From contig NZ_CP071616.1 of the NCBI RefSeq assembly GCF_017357245.1, forward strand, positions 186,001 through 250,000: a stretch of 64,000 nucleotides of DNA, given 5' to 3'. A program made the position numbers and the translations under genes. How positions within the stretch are numbered: the stretch's first letter is position 1; each line of letters begins with the position of its first letter. A model generated the notes under the pieces. The model made no database searches. It saw only the letters and a program-made list of their open reading frames with translations, and had not been told where the DNA came from. This DNA comes from Rhizobium bangladeshense. GTDB taxonomy: Bacteria; Pseudomonadota; Alphaproteobacteria; Rhizobiales; Rhizobiaceae. Positions 26,031 through 34,521 of this stretch are shown here, piece after piece.

Positions 26031-26918
26031 ATGGCATGTCCCATGCATGAGCCGGTCGAAAGCGATCTGTTAAGAACCTTTCTCGTCGTCGCCGAGACAT
26101 CCAATTTCTCTGCGGCGGCCCAGCGCATCGGGCGGACGCAATCGGCCGTCAGCACCCAGATCAAGCGGCTCGAAGAGGCGATCGGCGAAACCCTGTTTGA
26201 GCGCGGCGCCCGTGGCGTGCTGTTGACGCGCCAAGGCATACAACTCGTGCCCTATGCCCGCCGCGTGATCGACCTCCTGAACGAGGCGGCGGCGAGAATC
26301 CGCAGCAAACCGCTCGACGGTCCTGTGCGCATCGGAATACCCGAGGAATACAGCCAGACCGTGCTGCCGGCAGCCCTTGCGGCTTTTGCCGTACGTCACC
26401 CGGCTGTCGAAGTCACAGTCTCCTGCGATTATACAATCCGCAACATCGCAGCTCTCGAGCGGGGTGAACTCGATCTCGCCGTGGTTTTCGACTGGAGCGA
26501 CCAGGCGAAAGGCGAGGTCATCTGCGTCGATCCTACCGTTTGGGTCACATCCATGGTCCACCGGCTGCACGACCTGGATCCCCTTCCCATTGCGACTTAT
26601 CGCAACTCCACCTGGTGTCGCGATTTTGCGCTCCGGTCGCTGGAGCAGATCGGCCGAAACTACCGGATCGCATTCATCGCCGATACAAGCTCCGGACTGA
26701 AGAACGCAGTCACCGCAGGTCTTGCCGTCACCGCGCTGTCCCGCAGCAATATCCCGTCCGGCTGCCGGGAGCTGACAACCGAAGACGGTTTCCCGCCGGT
26801 CGATTCATCCAAGGTCGTGCTACGTCGGAGCACCTACCGTTCGAGCGAGGCGGTGCGCGAGCTTGCCGAGATGGTTCGAGACGCGTTCCAGCCTATGTAC
26901 GCGCTTCCGACGGTGTGA
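26031..26918 (+). CDS. LysR-family transcriptional regulator
   Basis: A 295-residue regulator. The N-terminal winged helix is typical (LLRTFLVVAETSNFSAAAQR, then QSAVSTQIKRLEE and LFERG), followed by a LysR substrate-binding domain. It is divergent from the EamA transporter, its probable target. Its last 26 bases overlap the convergent AraC-family gene. A second in-frame ATG four codons in (26043) is an alternative start. Confidence 0.92.
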   Translation: MACPMHEPVESDLLRTFLVVAETSNFSAAAQRIGRTQSAVSTQIKRLEEAIGETLFERGARGVLLTRQGIQLVPYARRVIDLLNEAAARIRSKPLDGPVRIGIPEEYSQTVLPAALAAFAVRHPAVEVTVSCDYTIRNIAALERGELDLAVVFDWSDQAKGEVICVDPTVWVTSMVHRLHDLDPLPIATYRNSTWCRDFALRSLEQIGRNYRIAFIADTSSGLKNAVTAGLAVTALSRSNIPSGCRELTTEDGFPPVDSSKVVLRRSTYRSSEAVRELAEMVRDAFQPMYALPTV

Positions 26919-27885
26919 TGCGCCGGCGCAAGCGGCGGCGGGTCTCGGACGGGCTCTCGGAAAAATTCGCCCGATAGCTTCGGGCAAAGGCCGAGGCCGA
27001 ATTGAAGCCAGTCGCCGCAGCGATATCGGCGAACGAGGCTGTCGTCTCGATCACTTTGCGGCGTGCCGCGTTCAAGCGCAAAGCGAGATAATGCACATGC
27101 GGCGGCGCGCCGAAGCTCTGCTGAAAGAGGTCCTGGAGATGCCGGGCGCTGATGCCTACCCTGCGGGCGAGCCGCGCCAGGATCAGCGGCTGCTCGATGT
27201 GCTCCTCCATCAGCCGCACCGCCTGACTCACTCGAGGATCGTGCATGCGCAGTCCTGCCGCACCAGCCGAAAGCGGCTCGTCGGCATGAAAGGAGGGCTG
27301 CTCGTAACGGAACAGCCGGCTGACTTCGAGCGCCAGTGAATAACCCTGCCGCTGCCTGACGATCTCCAGCATCAGGTCGACGGTTGGAAGGGAACCCGAT
27401 GTCGTCAGCCGCTTGCCATCGATAACGAACCGATCCTTGACCGCTCGCACCTCAGGATAAGCGAGCGCAAAATCCTCATAATCCTCCCAGTGGACGGTGG
27501 CCGGTAGCCCACGGAGCAGGCTTGCCTCGGCGAGCAACCAGGTGCCGGACTCGATGCCCGCAATCACCGAGCGGTGGCGGGCGGCCTGGGAAAGCTGCAT
27601 CTTGAGGGCCGGCGTCGCGCTGCGTCGCCAGTTGTAGCTTGCCAGGACGAACAGCGGATTATCCTCGGCCGTCGCCCGAAAGGTTCCCTCCGCCGGCACC
27701 GCGATATTGCTGGTCGTCAGGATTGGCGCTCCGTCCGGCGTCAGCAGCCGCCAGCGATAAAGCTCGCTGCCGGAAATGCGGTTGGCACCGCGCAGCGGCT
27801 CGATGACCGACGCGATCAGGATCAGGTTGGTATCGGGAAGAACCAGGAGATCGATATCCAGTCGTTCCGTCGATCGTTGTAGCAA
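26893..27885 (-). CDS. cdhR: GlxA-type AraC-family regulator, CdhR-like
   Basis: A 330-residue regulator. Residues about 10-190 form a DJ-1/PfpI-like amidotransferase domain (GIESGTWLLAEASLL), and residues about 225-320 an AraC helix-turn-helix domain (LARLARRVGISARHLQDLF, then FNSASAFARSYRANF). This architecture is that of GbdR/CdhR regulators of betaine and carnitine catabolism. It is divergent from the carnitine genes starting at 27987, so it is probably their carnitine-responsive activator. Its 3' end overlaps the LysR gene by 26 bases. The symbol is by context. Confidence 0.85.
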   Translation of the reverse strand: MLQRSTERLDIDLLVLPDTNLILIASVIEPLRGANRISGSELYRWRLLTPDGAPILTTSNIAVPAEGTFRATAEDNPLFVLASYNWRRSATPALKMQLSQAARHRSVIAGIESGTWLLAEASLLRGLPATVHWEDYEDFALAYPEVRAVKDRFVIDGKRLTTSGSLPTVDLMLEIVRQRQGYSLALEVSRLFRYEQPSFHADEPLSAGAAGLRMHDPRVSQAVRLMEEHIEQPLILARLARRVGISARHLQDLFQQSFGAPPHVHYLALRLNAARRKVIETTASFADIAAATGFNSASAFARSYRANFSESPSETRRRLRRRITPSEART

Positions 27886-27900
27886 GCTGACCTCCTCGGT

Positions 27901-27928
27901 TCTGATAATGTATCAAGTGTCTCTGATA
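27901..27928. promoter_or_regulatory. Candidate AraC-family binding sites between cdhR and the carnitine operon
   Basis: TCTGATA occurs at 27901-27907 and again at 27922-27928, a 21-bp spacing (two helical turns) typical of AraC-family operators. The first copy overlaps the dyad TGATAATGTATCA (27903-27915). Confidence 0.45.
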
Positions 27929-27986
27929 GTGCAAAGCATCATTGTCCGTCCTGGCGCGTAATGCTGCATAGACGGGAGAACAAAAA

Positions 27987-28889
27987 ATGCCTCTTGCTAT
28001 GAACCGCGATGTCTTCATCACCTGTGCCGTGACCGGCGCCGGCGATACGGTTTCCAGATCCAGCCACGTTCCCATCACTCCCAAGCAGATCGCGGTTTCC
28101 GCGATCGACGCCGCCAGGGCTGGGGCGGCCGTCGTTCACTGCCATGTCCGCGATCCGGAAACGGGGGCTGCCAGCCGCCGCAACGATCTCTACAGGGAGG
28201 TCACCGACCGCATCCGATCGGCCGATGTCGACGTCGTCCTCAATCTCACCGCCGGCATGGGCGGGGACCTGATCTTCGGCGATGTCGAAACCCCCCTTCC
28301 CCTCAATGCGAAAGGCACTGACATGGCGGGCGCCACCGAGCGCGTCAGCCATGTCGCCGAATGCCTGCCGGAGATCTGCACGCTCGACTGCGGCACGATG
28401 AACTTCAATCTCGGCGACTATGTCATGACCAATACGCCGGCCATGCTGCGGGCGATGGCGAGGAAGATGACGGATCTCGGTGTGCGGCCGGAGATCGAGG
28501 CCTTTGACACCGGCCATCTCTGGTTCGCCAAGCAGCTTGCCGAGGAAGGCCTGATCGAAGATCCGGTGCTGATCCAGCTCTGCATGGGCATTCCATGGGG
28601 CGCGCCCGACGATCTCAACACCTTCATGGCGATGGTCAACAACGTGCCCGACAGCTGGACCTTTTCGGCCTTTTCGATCGGCCGCAATGCCATGGCCTAT
28701 CCGGCAGCGGCGGTTCTCGCAGGCGGCAACGTTCGTGTCGGTCTGGAGGATAACCTCTTCGTCGGCAAAGGCCAACTCGCCACCAATGCGCAGCTCGTCG
28801 AAAAGGCCGTGCAGGTGGTGGAAGGCATGGGCGCGCGGATCATCGGTCCGCAAGACGTCCGCGATAAACTGAAACTGACGAAGCGCTGA
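27987..28889 (+). CDS. cdhC: 3-Dehydrocarnitine cleavage enzyme (BKACE/DUF849 family)
   Basis: A 300-residue beta-keto acid cleavage enzyme. The zinc-binding HxH is seen in VVHCHVRDPETG near residue 50, with a TIM-barrel pattern ending in VRVGLEDNLFVGKG. The family condenses a beta-keto acid with acetyl-CoA; here 3-dehydrocarnitine plus acetyl-CoA would give acetoacetate and betainyl-CoA. The assignment to carnitine rests on the carnitine dehydrogenase gene seven bases downstream and the CdhR-like regulator upstream. GGGAG precedes the start. First gene of a long plus-strand operon. Confidence 0.88.
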   Translation: MPLAMNRDVFITCAVTGAGDTVSRSSHVPITPKQIAVSAIDAARAGAAVVHCHVRDPETGAASRRNDLYREVTDRIRSADVDVVLNLTAGMGGDLIFGDVETPLPLNAKGTDMAGATERVSHVAECLPEICTLDCGTMNFNLGDYVMTNTPAMLRAMARKMTDLGVRPEIEAFDTGHLWFAKQLAEEGLIEDPVLIQLCMGIPWGAPDDLNTFMAMVNNVPDSWTFSAFSIGRNAMAYPAAAVLAGGNVRVGLEDNLFVGKGQLATNAQLVEKAVQVVEGMGARIIGPQDVRDKLKLTKR

Positions 28890-28896
28890 GGGCGGT

Positions 28897-30387
28897 ATGA
28901 CAAGGATCAGCAAAGCGGCTTGCATCGGCGGTGGCGTTATCGGCGGCGGATGGATCGCCCGTTTCCTGCTCGCCGGCATCGATGTCGACGTCTTCGACCC
29001 GCATCCGGAGGCAGGCCGGATCGTCGGCGAAGTGATTGCCAATGCCGAAAAGGCTTATGCCATGCTGACTGGCGCACCGCTACCTCCGCGCGGCCGGTTG
29101 ACATTCTGCAGCACACTCGTGGAAGCCGTCGCCGATGCCGACTGGATCCAGGAAAGCGTGCCGGAAAGGCTCGACCTCAAGCGCGGCGTGCTGACACAAA
29201 TTGATGCTGCGGCGCGTCCCGACGCGTTGATCGGCTCTTCCACCTCGGGACTGCTGCCGACCGATCTGCAGCGGGATATGAAGCACCCCGAGCGCCTTTT
29301 CGTCGCCCATCCCTACAACCCCGTCTATCTGCTGCCGCTCGTCGAAATCGTCGGCGGCGAGAAGACCTCGGCAGCGACCATCCGGGCAGCGATGGAACGA
29401 TTGCCGCCGATCGGCATGAAGGGTGTCCACATCGCCAAGGAGATCGAAGCCTTCGTCGGCGATCGCCTGCTCGAGGCGCTCTGGCGCGAGGCCCTTTGGC
29501 TCATCCACGACGATATCTGCACCGTCGAGACGCTCGACGACGTCATCCGCTATTCCTTCGGCCTGCGTTGGGCGCAGATGGGCCTGTTCCAGACCTACCG
29601 CATCGCCGGCGGCGAAGCCGGCATGCGCCACTTCCTCGCCCAGTTCGGTCCCTGCCTCGCCTGGCCCTGGACCAAGCTCACCGATGTCGTCGACCTCGAC
29701 GATGCGCTGATCGAAAAGATCGGCCGGCAATCCGACGAGCAGGCGGCTGGACTTTCAATCCGCGCGCTCGAACGCCTCCGCGACGAAAACCTCGTCGGCA
29801 TTCTGCAGGCGCTGAAAGGCGGCGATGGCGGCAAAGGCTGGGGCGCCGGCAAGCTGCTGAAGGATTTCGAACAATCGCTCTGGGCGCGAGGCGGCGGTCC
29901 GGCCGTCACGGTCGATGCGTCAAAGCCGCTGAGGCTCGTCGAAACCAAGGTGAGCCCCGCCTGGGTCGATTATAACGGCCACATGACCGAACACCGCTAC
30001 CTCCAGGTCTTCGGCGACACGTCGGATGCCTTGCTGCGCCTCGTCGGCGTGGACCTTGCTTATGTCGAGGCAGGCCACAGCTACTATACGGTGGAAAGCC
30101 ATATCCGCCATCTCGGTGAGGCCAAGCTCGGGCAGGCGATCCATTCGACCTGCCAGGTGCTCGCCGCCGATGACAAGCGGCTGCACGTTTTCCACACTCT
30201 GTACGACACGGCGACCGACGAGGCTCTCGCCACCGCCGAGCACATGCTGCTGCATGTCGACAGCAAAGCCGGCAAGGCCGTGCCGGCGCCGGCAGCCGTG
30301 CTCGACAAGGTCAAGACAATCGCCGCGGCTCATTCGGGATTGCCGCTGCCCGAAGGCGCCGGTCGTCACGTTGGCCAGAGGCGGTAG
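28897..30387 (+). CDS. cdhA: L-carnitine dehydrogenase fused to a betainyl-CoA thioesterase
   Basis: A 496-residue two-domain protein. Residues 1 to about 320 are a 3-hydroxyacyl-CoA dehydrogenase-like NAD enzyme with the GGGVIGGGW dinucleotide loop and AHPYNPVYLLPLVEIV. Residues about 345-480 are a hotdog thioesterase with WVDYNGHMTEHRY. The first domain oxidises L-carnitine to 3-dehydrocarnitine. The second probably hydrolyses betainyl-CoA to glycine betaine, the job of separate CdhB in Pseudomonas. Fused forms are known from Rhizobium carnitine dehydrogenase. It is placed between the cleavage enzyme and acyl-CoA genes with very short gaps. Confidence 0.91.
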   Translation: MTRISKAACIGGGVIGGGWIARFLLAGIDVDVFDPHPEAGRIVGEVIANAEKAYAMLTGAPLPPRGRLTFCSTLVEAVADADWIQESVPERLDLKRGVLTQIDAAARPDALIGSSTSGLLPTDLQRDMKHPERLFVAHPYNPVYLLPLVEIVGGEKTSAATIRAAMERLPPIGMKGVHIAKEIEAFVGDRLLEALWREALWLIHDDICTVETLDDVIRYSFGLRWAQMGLFQTYRIAGGEAGMRHFLAQFGPCLAWPWTKLTDVVDLDDALIEKIGRQSDEQAAGLSIRALERLRDENLVGILQALKGGDGGKGWGAGKLLKDFEQSLWARGGGPAVTVDASKPLRLVETKVSPAWVDYNGHMTEHRYLQVFGDTSDALLRLVGVDLAYVEAGHSYYTVESHIRHLGEAKLGQAIHSTCQVLAADDKRLHVFHTLYDTATDEALATAEHMLLHVDSKAGKAVPAPAAVLDKVKTIAAAHSGLPLPEGAGRHVGQRR

Positions 30388-30397
30388 GAGGAGCGGC

Positions 30398-31558
30398 ATG
30401 AATTTCGGTCTCAGCGAAGAACAGGAAATGATCGTCGACACGGTTCGCGCCTTTGTCGAAACCGAAATCTATCCGCATGAGAATGAGGTCGAGCGCACCG
30501 GCATCGTCCCGCCGGAGCTCGGGCGCGAGATCCAGCGCAAATGCATCGATCTCGGCTTCTACGCCTGTAATTTCCCCGAGGAGGTCGGCGGCGCCGGCCT
30601 TGACCATGTCACCTTTACCCTGGTCGAGCGGGAGCTCGGACGCGGCTCTCTTGGGCTCACGGTATTTTTCGGCCGGCCCTCCGGCATCCTGATGGCCTGC
30701 GAGGGCGAACAGCGCGAGCGTTACCTGCTGCCTGCAGTGCGCGGCGAGAAGATCGATGCGCTCGCCATCACCGAGCCGGACGCCGGTTCCGATATGCGCG
30801 GTATGAAATGCACGGCCCGCCGCGACGGCGGCGACTTCGTCCTCAACGGCACGAAGCACTTCATCTCGCATGCCGATGTCGCCGATTTCGTCATCGTCTT
30901 TGCCGCGACGGGCGAGGAGGAAACGGCGAAAGGCATCAAGAAGAAGATCACAGCCTTTCTCGTGGATCGCGGCACGCCGGGCTTTCAAATCCTCAAAGGC
31001 TACGAATCCGTCTCGCATCGCGGCTACCATAACTGCACGCTGAGCTTCGAAGATTGCCGCATTCCCGAAGCCCAGGTGCTGGGCGAGGTGCATCGTGGGT
31101 TCGATATCGCCAATCAGTGGCTTTACGGCACCCGGCTGACGGTCGCCGCCACCTGCGTCGGCCGGGCGCGCCGCGTCTTCGAAATGGCCCTGCCCTATGC
31201 GGCCGAGCGCAAGCAGTTCGGCAAGCCGATCGGGGCCAACCAGGGCGTGTCGTTCAAGCTTGCCGACATGATCACCGAGATCGACGCGGCCGACTGGCTG
31301 ACGCTTGCGGCCGCCTGGCAGGTCGATGCTGGCTGTCCCGCGGACCGGCAGATCGCCTCGGCCAAGCTCTACGCCTCCGAGATGCTGGCCCGCGTGACAG
31401 ACGAGGCGATCCAGATTTACGGCGGCATGGGCCTGATGGACGATCTGCCGCTCGCCCGCTTCTGGCGCGACGCGCGTGTAGAGCGCATCTGGGACGGCAC
31501 CTCCGAAATCCAGCGGCACATCATCAGCCGTGACCTTCTCAGACCTTTGGGAGCGTGA
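30398..31558 (+). CDS. Acyl-CoA dehydrogenase, probably gamma-butyrobetainyl-CoA dehydrogenase
   Basis: A 386-residue flavoprotein of standard length. The AITEPDAGSDMRGMK FAD-binding segment, RKQFGKPIG, and the C-terminal QIYGGMGLMDD, FWRDARV and IWDGTSEIQ motifs are all present. It should oxidise an acyl-CoA to a 2-enoyl-CoA using FAD and electron-transfer flavoprotein. Context with a CaiD-like hydratase and carnitine dehydrogenase suggests gamma-butyrobetainyl-CoA to crotonobetainyl-CoA. The start at 30398 follows GGAGGAG. The similarity to E. coli CaiA seems only general, so the substrate is inferred. Confidence 0.88.
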   Translation: MNFGLSEEQEMIVDTVRAFVETEIYPHENEVERTGIVPPELGREIQRKCIDLGFYACNFPEEVGGAGLDHVTFTLVERELGRGSLGLTVFFGRPSGILMACEGEQRERYLLPAVRGEKIDALAITEPDAGSDMRGMKCTARRDGGDFVLNGTKHFISHADVADFVIVFAATGEEETAKGIKKKITAFLVDRGTPGFQILKGYESVSHRGYHNCTLSFEDCRIPEAQVLGEVHRGFDIANQWLYGTRLTVAATCVGRARRVFEMALPYAAERKQFGKPIGANQGVSFKLADMITEIDAADWLTLAAAWQVDAGCPADRQIASAKLYASEMLARVTDEAIQIYGGMGLMDDLPLARFWRDARVERIWDGTSEIQRHIISRDLLRPLGA

Positions 31559-31562
31559 GCCG

Positions 31563-33617
31563 ATGACCTCTCGCCCACTCGACCGCCTGCTCAGACCGCA
31601 AACGATCGCCGTCTTCGGCGGGCGCGAGGCGCGCAGGGTGATCGAGCAATGCGACCGCATGGGCTTTTCAGGCGAGATCTGGCCCGTTCATCCCAGATTG
31701 GACGATGTGCTCGGGCGCCCCTGCTATCGTTCCGTCGCCGATTTGCCTTCGGCACCGGACGCCGCTTTCGTCGGCGTCAACAGGATGCTGACGGTCGAGA
31801 TCGTGCGCGCCCTTTCAATGGCCGGCGCTGGCGGCGCGGTCTGTTATGCGTCCGGCTTCAGCGAAGCCACGGCGGAACTCGGCGACGGCGCCGAGTTGCA
31901 GCAGGAACTGCTTTCGGCGGCCGGCGACATGCCGATCCTCGGGCCGAACTGCTACGGCCTCATCAATGGGCTCGACGGCGCGTTGCTCTGGCCCGATCAG
32001 CATGGCATGCGCCGACTGGAAAAAGGCGTCGCGATCCTCACCCAGTCTTCCAATATCGCCATCAACCTGACCATGCAGACGCGCGGCCTGCCAATCGCCT
32101 ATGTGGTCACGGCAGGCAACCAGGCGCAGACATCGCTCGCCGATATCGCCTGCGCGCTGATCGAGGATCCGCGCGTCACGGCGGTCGGCCTCCATGTCGA
32201 AGGTTTCGGGCAAATCGCTTCCCTCGAACGCCTCGCCGCCATCGCCCGCCGGTCGAAGAAGCCGGTCGTCGTGCTGAAGGTCGGCAGGTCCGAGCAGGCA
32301 AAACACGCGGCCGTGTCGCATACCGCCTCGCTTGCCGGCAAAGATGCGGTGGCGGATGCCGTGCTCGCTCGTCTCGGCATCGGCCGTGTCCAGAGCCTGC
32401 CGGCACTGCTCGAAACCTTGAAGTTGCTGCATATCGCCGGGCCTCTCCCATGCAATTCGATCTCGTCCATGAGCTGCTCTGGCGGCGAGGCTTCGCTGAT
32501 GGCGGATGCCGCTGTCGGCCGCAATGTGGAGTTCCCCGCACTACAGCCGCAGCAATTGCCGCGCTTGCGGCGGGCGCTCGGCGAAATGGTCGCGCTTGCC
32601 AATCCGCTCGATTACCACACTTTCGTTTGGGGCGATGTTGTGCGCCAGACCGAAGCCTTCAGCGCAATGTTCGAAGGGGACTACGCGCTTAATCTCGTGG
32701 TTCTCGATATTCCACGTGGTGACCGCTGCGATGCGTCCGAGTGGGTGATGACGGTAGACGCGGTCATCGCGGCGGCCTCCGCCACCGGTGCGCTGGCCGG
32801 CGTGCTCGCGACCCTTCCCGAGAACATGCCGGAGCTTGTCGCCGAGCGCCTGATGGCCAATGGCATCGTCGCCTTCTCGGGTACCGACGAAGCCATCATC
32901 GCGGCGGAAGTTTCCGCTGGGATCGGCGATGCCTGGGGTCGTCCGCCTCCCCTGCACCTGCTCAACGTCGTCCCTGTCGATGGCGAGCTCGAGACGCTGA
33001 CGGAAGCGGATGCGAAGATCGAGCTTGCTGCCTGCGGCCTCCCAGTTCCCCGGGGGCTGCAGGCTTTTTCTCCCGGCGAAGCCGCCGCGCAGGCGGAACG
33101 GCTCGGTTTCCCTGTCGTGCTGAAGGGGCTCGGTATCGCGCATAAGACTGAAGCCGGGGCCGTCGTCCTCAACCTTAAGGATATTGAAGCCGTGACGAAA
33201 GCGGCGGCGGAAATGGCATCGAATGCCGGTTATCTCGTCGAGAAGATGATCGATCCGCCGGTCGCCGAACTCATTGTCGGCGCCATGCGTGACCCTGTTT
33301 TCGGTTTGTCTCTCACCTTGGGAGCGGGTGGAATCTTCGTTGAATTGGTTGAAGATTCCGTCATCCTGCCGCTTCCGGCAACGAAAACTCAGATTCACGC
33401 GGCGATTTCGCGTCTCAAACTGGCGAAACTGATCTATGGCTATCGCGGCCGGTCAAGAGGTGATCTCGAAGCTGCGGTCGATGCTGTCGCAGCTGCGGCA
33501 GAATATGTCGTAAAGAATGCGGCGCGCTTGGAGGAACTGGACATTAATCCGTTGATGGTTCTTCCCGAGGGGCAAGGTGTTGCCGCAGTCGATGCCCTGA
33601 TACGGCGAAGGAGGTAG
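31563..33617 (+). CDS. ADP-forming acyl-CoA synthetase (fused alpha and beta parts)
   Basis: A 684-residue acetyl-CoA synthetase (ADP-forming)-type protein. Order: CoA-binding Rossmann domain (about 5-130), succinyl-CoA ligase-like domains with the conserved phospho-His in VSHTASLAGKD, then an ATP-grasp domain (about 470-680, with VVLKGLGIAHKTEAGAV). It makes or uses an acyl-CoA with ADP/ATP and phosphate. In this operon it probably charges gamma-butyrobetaine or crotonobetaine with CoA, the role CaiC (AMP-forming) or CaiB (transferase) plays in E. coli. The ATG at 31563 lies four bases after the dehydrogenase stop. Confidence 0.88.
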   Translation: MTSRPLDRLLRPQTIAVFGGREARRVIEQCDRMGFSGEIWPVHPRLDDVLGRPCYRSVADLPSAPDAAFVGVNRMLTVEIVRALSMAGAGGAVCYASGFSEATAELGDGAELQQELLSAAGDMPILGPNCYGLINGLDGALLWPDQHGMRRLEKGVAILTQSSNIAINLTMQTRGLPIAYVVTAGNQAQTSLADIACALIEDPRVTAVGLHVEGFGQIASLERLAAIARRSKKPVVVLKVGRSEQAKHAAVSHTASLAGKDAVADAVLARLGIGRVQSLPALLETLKLLHIAGPLPCNSISSMSCSGGEASLMADAAVGRNVEFPALQPQQLPRLRRALGEMVALANPLDYHTFVWGDVVRQTEAFSAMFEGDYALNLVVLDIPRGDRCDASEWVMTVDAVIAAASATGALAGVLATLPENMPELVAERLMANGIVAFSGTDEAIIAAEVSAGIGDAWGRPPPLHLLNVVPVDGELETLTEADAKIELAACGLPVPRGLQAFSPGEAAAQAERLGFPVVLKGLGIAHKTEAGAVVLNLKDIEAVTKAAAEMASNAGYLVEKMIDPPVAELIVGAMRDPVFGLSLTLGAGGIFVELVEDSVILPLPATKTQIHAAISRLKLAKLIYGYRGRSRGDLEAAVDAVAAAAEYVVKNAARLEELDINPLMVLPEGQGVAAVDALIRRRR

Positions 33618-33623
33618 CATAGG

Positions 33624-34406
33624 TTGAGCGACCAGATACGCACACGACGGGACGGCGGAGTGCTTGAAGTCGTCATCGACCGGCCGAAGGCAAACGCCAT
33701 CGACCTCGCAACCAGCCGCGCCATGGGATTGATCTTTCGCGATTTCCGCGACGACCCTGACTTGCGCGTTGCCATCGTCACGGGTGCGAGCGAAAAGTTT
33801 TTCTGCGCCGGATGGGATCTAAAGGCGGCTGCTTCGGGCGATGCTGTCGACGGCGACTACGGCGTGGGTGGCTTCGGTGGGCTGCAGGAACTGCGTGACC
33901 TCAACAAGCCCGTCATCTCAGCGATCAACGGCATCTGTTGCGGCGGCGGACTGGAGATCGCGCTCGCGACCGATCTGATACTCGCTGCCGAGAATGCGAC
34001 TTTTGCCTTGCCGGAAATCCGCTCCGGCACGGTTGCCGACGCCGCGTCGATCAAGCTGCCGAAGCGCATCCCCTATCATATCGCCATGGACATGCTTTTG
34101 ACGGGGCGTTGGCTCGACGTTCACGAAGCGCATCGCTGGGGTTTCGTCAATGAGATCTTGCCGGCCCAGCGCTTGATGGCGAGAGCCTGGGAGCTTGCCC
34201 GATTACTCGAAAGCGGGCCGCCGCTCGTCTATGCTGCGATCAAGGAAATCGTGCGCGAAGCGGAGGGTTCGACGTTCCAGACTGCCATGAACAAGATCAC
34301 CAAGCGGCAGTTTGCAACGGTCGACAGACTCTATTCGAGCGAAGACCAATTGGAAGGCGCGCGGGCTTTTGCGGAGAAGCGAAGCCCCATTTGGAAAGGA
34401 CGATAA
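33624..34406 (+). CDS. caiD: Crotonobetainyl-CoA hydratase (enoyl-CoA hydratase family)
   Basis: A 260-residue crotonase-fold protein. DRPKANAID, FRDDP-LRVAIVTGA, AGWDLKAA, and the C-terminal AFAEKRSPIWKGR closely follow E. coli CaiD as I remember it, including length. It would hydrate crotonobetainyl-CoA to carnitinyl-CoA. The catalytic region near residue 110 has GICCGGGLEIAL for the oxyanion hole. In the second catalytic segment ALPEIRSGTVADAA the usual Pro-Asp is replaced by Ala-Asp, a small deviation. Translation begins at a TTG behind GGAGG, six bases after the ligase stop. Confidence 0.85.
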   Translation: MSDQIRTRRDGGVLEVVIDRPKANAIDLATSRAMGLIFRDFRDDPDLRVAIVTGASEKFFCAGWDLKAAASGDAVDGDYGVGGFGGLQELRDLNKPVISAINGICCGGGLEIALATDLILAAENATFALPEIRSGTVADAASIKLPKRIPYHIAMDMLLTGRWLDVHEAHRWGFVNEILPAQRLMARAWELARLLESGPPLVYAAIKEIVREAEGSTFQTAMNKITKRQFATVDRLYSSEDQLEGARAFAEKRSPIWKGR

Positions 34407-34521
34407 GGAGGCGGCGGCAACCGCGCATTTTCCCGCATGATGCGGGCACCGGAGGTGGAGAGGAAACCGCCTGCGATCCTGCCCGGAAGTTCTGTCAACG
34501 CACCAAAGAAGGAACTGGGGA

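Noticed and set aside
27939..29042. 367-codon open frame on the minus strand
   Set aside because: Antisense to the dehydrocarnitine cleavage enzyme, which has the expected zinc motif.
30311..31660. 449-codon open frame on the minus strand
   Set aside because: Antisense to the acyl-CoA dehydrogenase gene; no domain features.
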